In this document: piece after piece, positions 58,795 to 64,000 of the stretch
Position numbering within the stretch: position 1 is the stretch's first letter
Layout of the letters: every line of letters starts with the position of its first letter
Assembly (NCBI GenBank): GCA_018857735.1
Contig: JABMCL010001765.1
Location: forward strand, 143,501-207,500
Length of the DNA stretch: 64,000 nt
Source: Alviniconcha marisindica
Taxonomy: Eukaryota > Mollusca > Gastropoda > Provannidae
Direction of reading: 5' to 3'
Made by a program: the position numbers and the translations under genes
The notes under the pieces: model-generated
Seen by the model: the letters and a program-made list of their open reading frames with translations, nothing else
The model's database searches: none
Told to the model about the DNA's origin: nothing

Positions 58795-58925
58795 ACCCAT
58801 TACACCGCCTTTCACCATCAGAATCAGTGACTCCTGCACGATTAAAGACATGACGGGCAGCGATGAGAACCGTTTCTTCAAGTTAACTGTGACTGAGGGA
58901 CAATGTCACAAAGACGTGACTACAG
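58795..58925 (-). mobile_element. SINE family A fragment
   Basis: The minus strand carries diverged TTTGTGACATTGTCCCTCAG, ATGTCTTTAATCGTGCAGGA and TGATTCTGATGGTGAAAGG body segments without the tRNA head. Confidence 0.65.
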
Positions 58926-59236
58926 AAGTGGACCAATGGCCAATGGCCATCAGCCATCAGTCACTGTATGCAAGAAAGCGAACGGTTCCACTGAGCCGGC
59001 TCGACTTTATTTAAGTGGAGAATCTCCGCTTCTTTTCAGCTCAGAAGACTCGGTCAGAAGAACTTGGGGGGAGGGGGAGGGGAGGGGTGGAGAAAAGGTT
59101 AAAAAATAAATAATTTAAAACCCAATACGTCACTGGTCCGCACTACCTTCGGCTCAGGGTGATCCGGCAACAGACATAGAATAAGTTATGTCTGTGGCCG
59201 GCCGTGACCAGGCTAGCGGCGTTAACAGAACCAAAT

Positions 59237-59238
<2 letters not shown>

Positions 59239-59320
<82 letters not shown>
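59239..59320. repeat. (CT)n microsatellite
   Basis: About 80 bp of uninterrupted CT. Confidence 0.97.
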
Positions 59321-59326
<6 letters not shown>

Positions 59327-59566
59327 TCCGTCCTCTCGGCCACCAACCAATAACTTGAATGTTTCTTTTGTCCGAATGAAAAAGACAGTTTGCAGGCTGA
59401 TTTGCAGTTCCATTTATACTATATATATTTGAATGTCACAGTGTTATATTCCGTTATCATGTTGCGGTGTATGACTATGCAATTGAAATTATCGTTTTTT
59501 GTTTTTTGTTTTTTGAATTCTTTTTCGTATAATGAGGTGGGTTTTTGTTTTTGTTTTTGTTTTGTT

Positions 59567-59607
59567 TGTGTGTGTGTGTGTGTGTGTGGTGGTGCGTGGT
59601 GTGGTGG

Positions 59608-59651
<44 letters not shown>

Positions 59652-59665
59652 TGTGTGTGTGTTTG
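59567..59665. repeat. (GT)n(GTGC)n compound microsatellite
   Basis: GT repeats, then GTGC repeats, then GT and GTTT-rich sequence. Confidence 0.95.
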
Positions 59666-59871
59666 TTTGTTGTTGGTGGTGGTGTGTTTTTGTTTTTGTT
59701 TGTTTTGTTTTTTGAGTTGTTGTTGTTTTTTGGGGGAGGGAGTCTAATCAATATTTGGACTGCTCAGGTTGACTCGATTTCAGTTTATGCTGGCTCAGTC
59801 GAGTAGTCCACTTGACCTTCCTGTCCCAGCCGGTCCAGAACGTGAGGGGGCCGGCGGAGAGGAGCACATAC

Positions 59872-59915
59872 ACGCGCGCGCGCGCGCGCGCGCGCGCGCT
59901 CACACACACACACAC

Positions 59916-59957
<42 letters not shown>

Positions 59958-59990
59958 ATATACACACAACCACACACACACTGACACGCA
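59872..59990. repeat. (CG)n(CA)n compound microsatellite
   Basis: CG repeats of about 28 bp followed by long CA repeats. Confidence 0.95.
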
Positions 59991-60195
59991 CGCACACACA
60001 TACAGAGCTGTGTTACAAAAGTAATTTTAAAAAGGGGAGGGGGGTGGGGGAGGGAGGTGCTGATGTGAGAGCCAATCATCTTTGCCCAGTCTGTAACTTG
60101 TTTACCAGGAAGTCTCCGACCAGGATGTCCGGCGACCAGCTGCATCACCGATTAGGGCTCTGCCGGTGCCCAAAACCGGAAATGCAGCGTGTCTG

Positions 60196-60203
60196 TATAA
60201 AAG
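60196..60203 (+). promoter_or_regulatory. Candidate TATA box of a plus-strand gene
   Basis: TATAAAAG, with TCAGTC (initiator-like) at 60231-60236 and CCAAT at 60072-60076. The 37-bp TATA-to-initiator spacing is slightly long, so the true start may lie nearer 60227. Confidence 0.4.
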
Positions 60204-60226
60204 CAATGCTTCCAACGAGAGCAAGT

Positions 60227-60328
60227 TGTGTCAGTCCCCAGCTTGTGTCAGCCCAACATCAGCGAGAGCAAGTCATTTCATATTTTGCGTCATCTACTTT
60301 CCGGCCTGTATCTTGAGCAGTTTTCGCC
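60227..60328 (+). other. Candidate 5' untranslated exon
   Basis: Sequence after the TATA box runs without a good start codon to TTTTCGCC|GTAAGT, a strong donor except for the -1 base. No homology. Proposed as exon 1 of the gene whose exon may lie at 63163. Confidence 0.3.
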
Positions 60329-61791
60329 GTAAGTATCAACATCGCGTACTTCGCATTTACACTCAGTTGCATATACTTAAGTATATATTTTCCTTTATGT
60401 GTTATGGTGAGATATTCAGTTGACAGCTCCTACGAACCTAGCCATGTACGTCCTGGAACATAGCTGTCGATTGTATCTCTGGCGGGCACTGCCACAATTC
60501 GAGACTCGTCGTTACAACATTTTGTCACCGTGCAAAAGTAGTATAAGCTGCTAACCTGACACAGATTTGCAGCTGCAGACACGCATCTTGCATGCAGATG
60601 CAACTCTTTTTTTCTTTTTCAGCTTCAGTAAAATTAAATAAAAATCATTAAAAACAAAACAAAACAAAAACGGGAGAGTTTTTGATGTGTGTTCAGTGCG
60701 ATCAGCTGTAGATTTGCTACAAGTTGTGCAGCTGCAAAAACGATTTGTCAAAGCCTTAAGTTTGTGCAGCTGCAAAAACGATTTGTCAAAGCGTCAAAGC
60801 CTTAAGTCTGCAGGTTTGCAGGGACGATATACTCTCAGACCAAAAAGTTAAGCAGCTGCGAGTAGTAAGGTGTGTATATATATATGTATTTCCTATTTTC
60901 ATCAAATAAACTCAGATAACAATTTTGAGAATGTGGATTATGATTTGTGGAATTTAGTGTGGACGATAACTTTTGTGGATAGGCCCTATCATTGACATTT
61001 ACTAGCTGTTTATCCGCTGTATACTTTCTAAAGAGCTTGGTGACTGCAGGCTGGTACTTGAAACTGTCTGGTAATCGCCTGCTGAACTAAGCCAAGGCTT
61101 TGCCACTCGGTGGCATAAGTTTAATGGTTCGGCCTGAACCTAAACTGTTTCACTTGTACGTAATACTGGAAAAACTAGTATTTTCACACACATCGGGCAT
61201 GTTCAGTGGAGGTAGACCATTAAATATAAAGCCGTCCACCTCAGTGAAGAGCTTTTGTGGAAGTTAGTTTAGTGAGGCGTGAACATAATTATGTGCATTG
61301 TTGTAAAACAGAAGCTGCTTTACTTTTGAGTTTGAGAATACCTGTCACTGCAAAAATCGGAGGAAGAAGTTTATCCCCGCCAAACTGCTCCCCGCAGGAA
61401 ACGGAAAAAACGCCGGGTCTCTGCAAAGTTCATGTTCGCAGCTAGCAGAAAATCCTATGTTTTGTTTGCAGTTGCAAACACTGGTTTCTATTGAAGCGAC
61501 AAAGGTTGCAGCCGCAGCTCTCGAATTGTGACACATACTCTTTACGCTGCCTGATTCGTTCCCTTTTCTTCCTAAATAAACAGGGCCACCCAAAACTGTT
61601 CCTCTAACGTTGTGCCAATGGTAGCCAGCGGTGATGCATACTTGTGACCTTTTTGTGCTCCGGAACGAAGAGACAACAATTCATTCGTCAGTGTCCCTTC
61701 TAGCTTAGTACGCTGATAATTAATAACGTTGTCTTGACTGACGAGTTTAAGGCGACATTAAACGCGCTTCCGGAGCAGTTAGTCAAGTCTG

Positions 61792-61794
<3 letters not shown>

Positions 61795-61870
<76 letters not shown>

Positions 61871-61939
61871 ATCGTGCGTGCGTGCGAGCGTGTGTGTGCG
61901 TGCGTGCGCGCGCGTGTTGTGCCTCTGTGTGTGTGCGTG

Positions 61940-61987
<48 letters not shown>

Positions 61988-62032
61988 CTCTGTGTGTGTG
62001 CGTGTGTGTGTGTGTGCCTCTGTGTGTGCGTG

Positions 62033-62115
<83 letters not shown>
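61795..62115. repeat. (TG)n(GTGC)n mosaic microsatellite, ~320 bp
   Basis: Alternating TG and TGCG blocks, with GTGCCTCTGTGTGTG repeated three times. It yields long Cys/Val ORFs that are artefacts. Confidence 0.95.
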
Positions 62116-62118
<3 letters not shown>

Positions 62119-62660
62119 TATGCGCAAGAGAGAGGACACCATTGTCTGAATGCGAGGAGGAAAAAACAGCTGCCACATCGTAACGTGCGAGTGATGTCCA
62201 CGTCAGCCTGCGCTGCATACTAATGACAGAAACAAAGAATTAAGGGCAAAAACCAGCAACGAAGAGAACAGTTTCCCTGAAAACACAGAAATGTTGCAAA
62301 GATTGCTTTCATCGGCATTGTTCATTTTGGTCGTGCAATACACACAAAAAAAGCCACTTGTTTTCTTTCTTTTTCTTCGAAAGTGAGCTCCTCAGGGTGC
62401 AGCTATGTGTTGTTCTCTTTTCGTCATTTTGTTTGTTTGTTGTTATTTTCGCCGCACATTGCGGCCTTGTTCACCACGCCACTGATACAAACTACTGGGC
62501 GAAAATGCTTGGTTCGCTGTTTACTAATAAAGTAAGTAATTTAAGTAACTTGCCGTTCGCCGTGATACAGAAAAAGAAGAAGAAGAAGTGTAATTCATAA
62601 ACAGTGTTGGTTGACATATGCGGCTTGAATCTGCGTGGGCTAGTTCCTTTAAGATCCAAG

Positions 62661-62717
62661 TAAATAAGTAACTTGGTGTTTTACGCCCAGTCAGCCAGTA
62701 CGGTTATATCAGGGCGA
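62661..62717 (+). mobile_element. Family C mini-retroposon, 57-bp insert, 12-bp target-site duplication
   Basis: TTAAGATCCAAG at 62649-62660 and 62718-62729. The insert is TAAATAAGTAACTTGGTG, then TTTTACGCCCAGTCAGCC and GGTTATATCAGGGCGA. Confidence 0.88.
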
Positions 62718-63162
62718 TTAAGATCCAAGAACTAACTAACTATAACCATTGGTCAGATAGGGGTGAAAGGAAATAATCGGATTAATTTTCCGTTAAGAGT
62801 TCTTCACACAGAGTTGAAGCTTCCAAGGTGAAAACGTACGGCGTCCGCGAAAATAAAAAATATTTCGCGGCAAGCACTGCAGGATGCGTTTATTGTTCCT
62901 TATAATAATGATTATAATATTTATATATTAAATTATTATAATAATGGGTCGCTCTCATTATGAACTTATGTCACAACCTGCACATCCGGTAAAGTGGTCG
63001 TGCGCTGTAATGACAAATGAATCGGCCGATCCTTTATAGTTTGTAACATATCGGACCCTCAGTGAAGAACAGTGGGTCATCCTTCAGTGGCGGTATAGTG
63101 TAATTTTATGATAACATGGATTTTGCCAGCTTCGTTGCTTTACCCGTGGTTTTTCCTGGCAG

Positions 63163-63225
63163 GTATGAAGATGAGGCACCTTTGTTTCATCGAGATACTG
63201 CTGCTGCTCTTGTGCTGTGTGAAAG
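63163..63225 (+). CDS. Candidate signal-peptide exon of a plus-strand gene leaving the window
   Basis: An acceptor (GTGGTTTTTCCTGGCAG) precedes ATG at 63165. Twenty codons follow (MKMRHLCFIEILLLLLCCVK), then G|GTGAGG. The charged start and Leu-rich core fit a signal peptide. The same bases also read in another frame from ATG 63116 (MDFASFVALPVVFPGRYEDE) through the same donor, so frame and even the acceptor are uncertain. The CTG run could create a hydrophobic stretch by chance. The gene cannot be identified. Confidence 0.35.
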
Positions 63226-63320
63226 GTGAGGTTTGCCATTTGCCGCCTCTCTCGAGTTTTGTTGATTTATGCAACTGTTCCCCCCAGGATAACGTGATGG
63301 TGTACTGTTGTTGTTGATCG

Positions 63321-63440
63321 CTTTTATATAGCGCTATTCTCCGCTCTCGAGCGGACTCAATGCGCTCGCATGTGATTTTACATGAGTGAATAGTGTTTTA
63401 AAGCGCGTTTTTAAATATCAACCGAAGTGGTGTACTTACA
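63321..63440 (-). repeat. Dispersed repeat copy (partner of 53457)
   Basis: The reverse complement contains ACGCGCTTTAAAACACTATT, AATCACATGCGAGCGCATTG, AGTCCGCTCGAGAGCGGAGA and ATAGCGCTATATAAAAGC, matching 53457-53578. Confidence 0.8.
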
Positions 63441-64000
63441 GCGCTGACATGACTGGTGCCGTGTGTATACCATTCAGCCACGCACTATGTCACTTCATGC
63501 AAAGCCGCATATGTAAGGTGCATGCGCACTGGTAATACTGCATTACAAATAAATTTTATTTATTACTGTTAGGGGAAACACCGAAGGAAAACGTCAAGCA
63601 CACCTTCAACACATAAAAGCACACTCCTTCTCAACGCATCTCTCTCTCTCCCTCTCTCTCTCTCTCTCTATATATATATAAAAGTTACTGCACTAAAATG
63701 TAGAATCTGTTCCGCCTCCGGCCGTATCGACATTTTCGACACTTCGATTTTCGACATTTTATATATATATATATTATATTTGTGTTTTGTTTTTGTTTCT
63801 CTTCTTCTTCAGATGATACTTTGTGTGAATTGCATTAATAAGACTTTGCTCTACGTGTGTACAGAGTGTTCATGTTAATGAATGTGCATCATGTGAGCGC
63901 TCAGCATTATCATTATTATTATTATTGTCGTTGAATCAACAAGCAAAGGAAAATGATAGCGCAGAAGGGCGTTACACGCACACAGCAGAGACCTGAATCG

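Noticed and set aside
61700..62223. Long Cys/Val and His/Thr ORFs of 117-172 codons
   Set aside because: Microsatellite translations; all frames are open because the repeat has no stop codons.
62358..62600. Hydrophobic plus-strand ORF ending near a GTAAGT
   Set aside because: The hydrophobic stretch comes from T-rich sequence, the ORF ends in an AAG/AAGAAG tract, and no acceptor-bounded partner exon is evident.

Overview
This is a 64-kb piece of an animal nuclear genome, most likely a mollusc and probably a gastropod. Coding sequence sits in short exons with GT/AG introns. The rest is AT-rich and packed with microsatellites, homopolymer C/G tracts, minisatellites and SINE-like elements. The two identifiable proteins, Mical and Las1-like, are metazoan, and the repeats resemble ones I know from mollusc genomes. 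Species cannot be named from this sequence alone.

Layout. (1) Positions 1-20,352, minus strand: the 5' half of a MICAL gene (F-actin methionine monooxygenase). Nine coding exons give 541 residues: the whole FAD monooxygenase domain and the start of the calponin-homology domain, running off the left edge. A candidate distal start exon lies at 33,608-33,664. MICAL introns hold a 57-bp TATA-containing minisatellite (5.84-6.85 kb), a ~150-bp repeat array carrying nuclear-receptor half-site pairs (17.7-18.6 kb), and a SINE with target-site duplications (14.2 kb). Positions ~285-4,030 have an abnormal homopolymer-block texture that suggests poor assembly. (2) 20-36 kb: no firm gene; dense GA/GT/GACA microsatellites, several tandem arrays, a tRNA-like sequence. 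(3) 36.5-39.7 kb, minus: a possible two-exon gene for a 45-residue protein, and a decayed Tc1-like transposase. (4) 42.0-55.8 kb, minus: a complete 14-exon LAS1L gene of 542 residues, with the HEPN nuclease motif and an acidic C-terminal region. (5) 56.0-57.7 kb: a 5'-truncated L2/CR1-like LINE whose reverse-transcriptase region is broken by a nested SINE with 12-bp duplications. (6) 58-64 kb: more SINEs, then on the plus strand a TATA-type promoter candidate (60.2 kb) and an exon that could encode a signal peptide (63.16 kb), possibly the 5' end of a gene leaving the right edge.

MICAL acts on the actin cytoskeleton and Las1 acts in pre-rRNA ITS2 processing; nothing here suggests a functional link between them. 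The most informative non-genic content is three retroposon families whose boundaries can be set by target-site duplications. One has an insert of only 57-66 bp.
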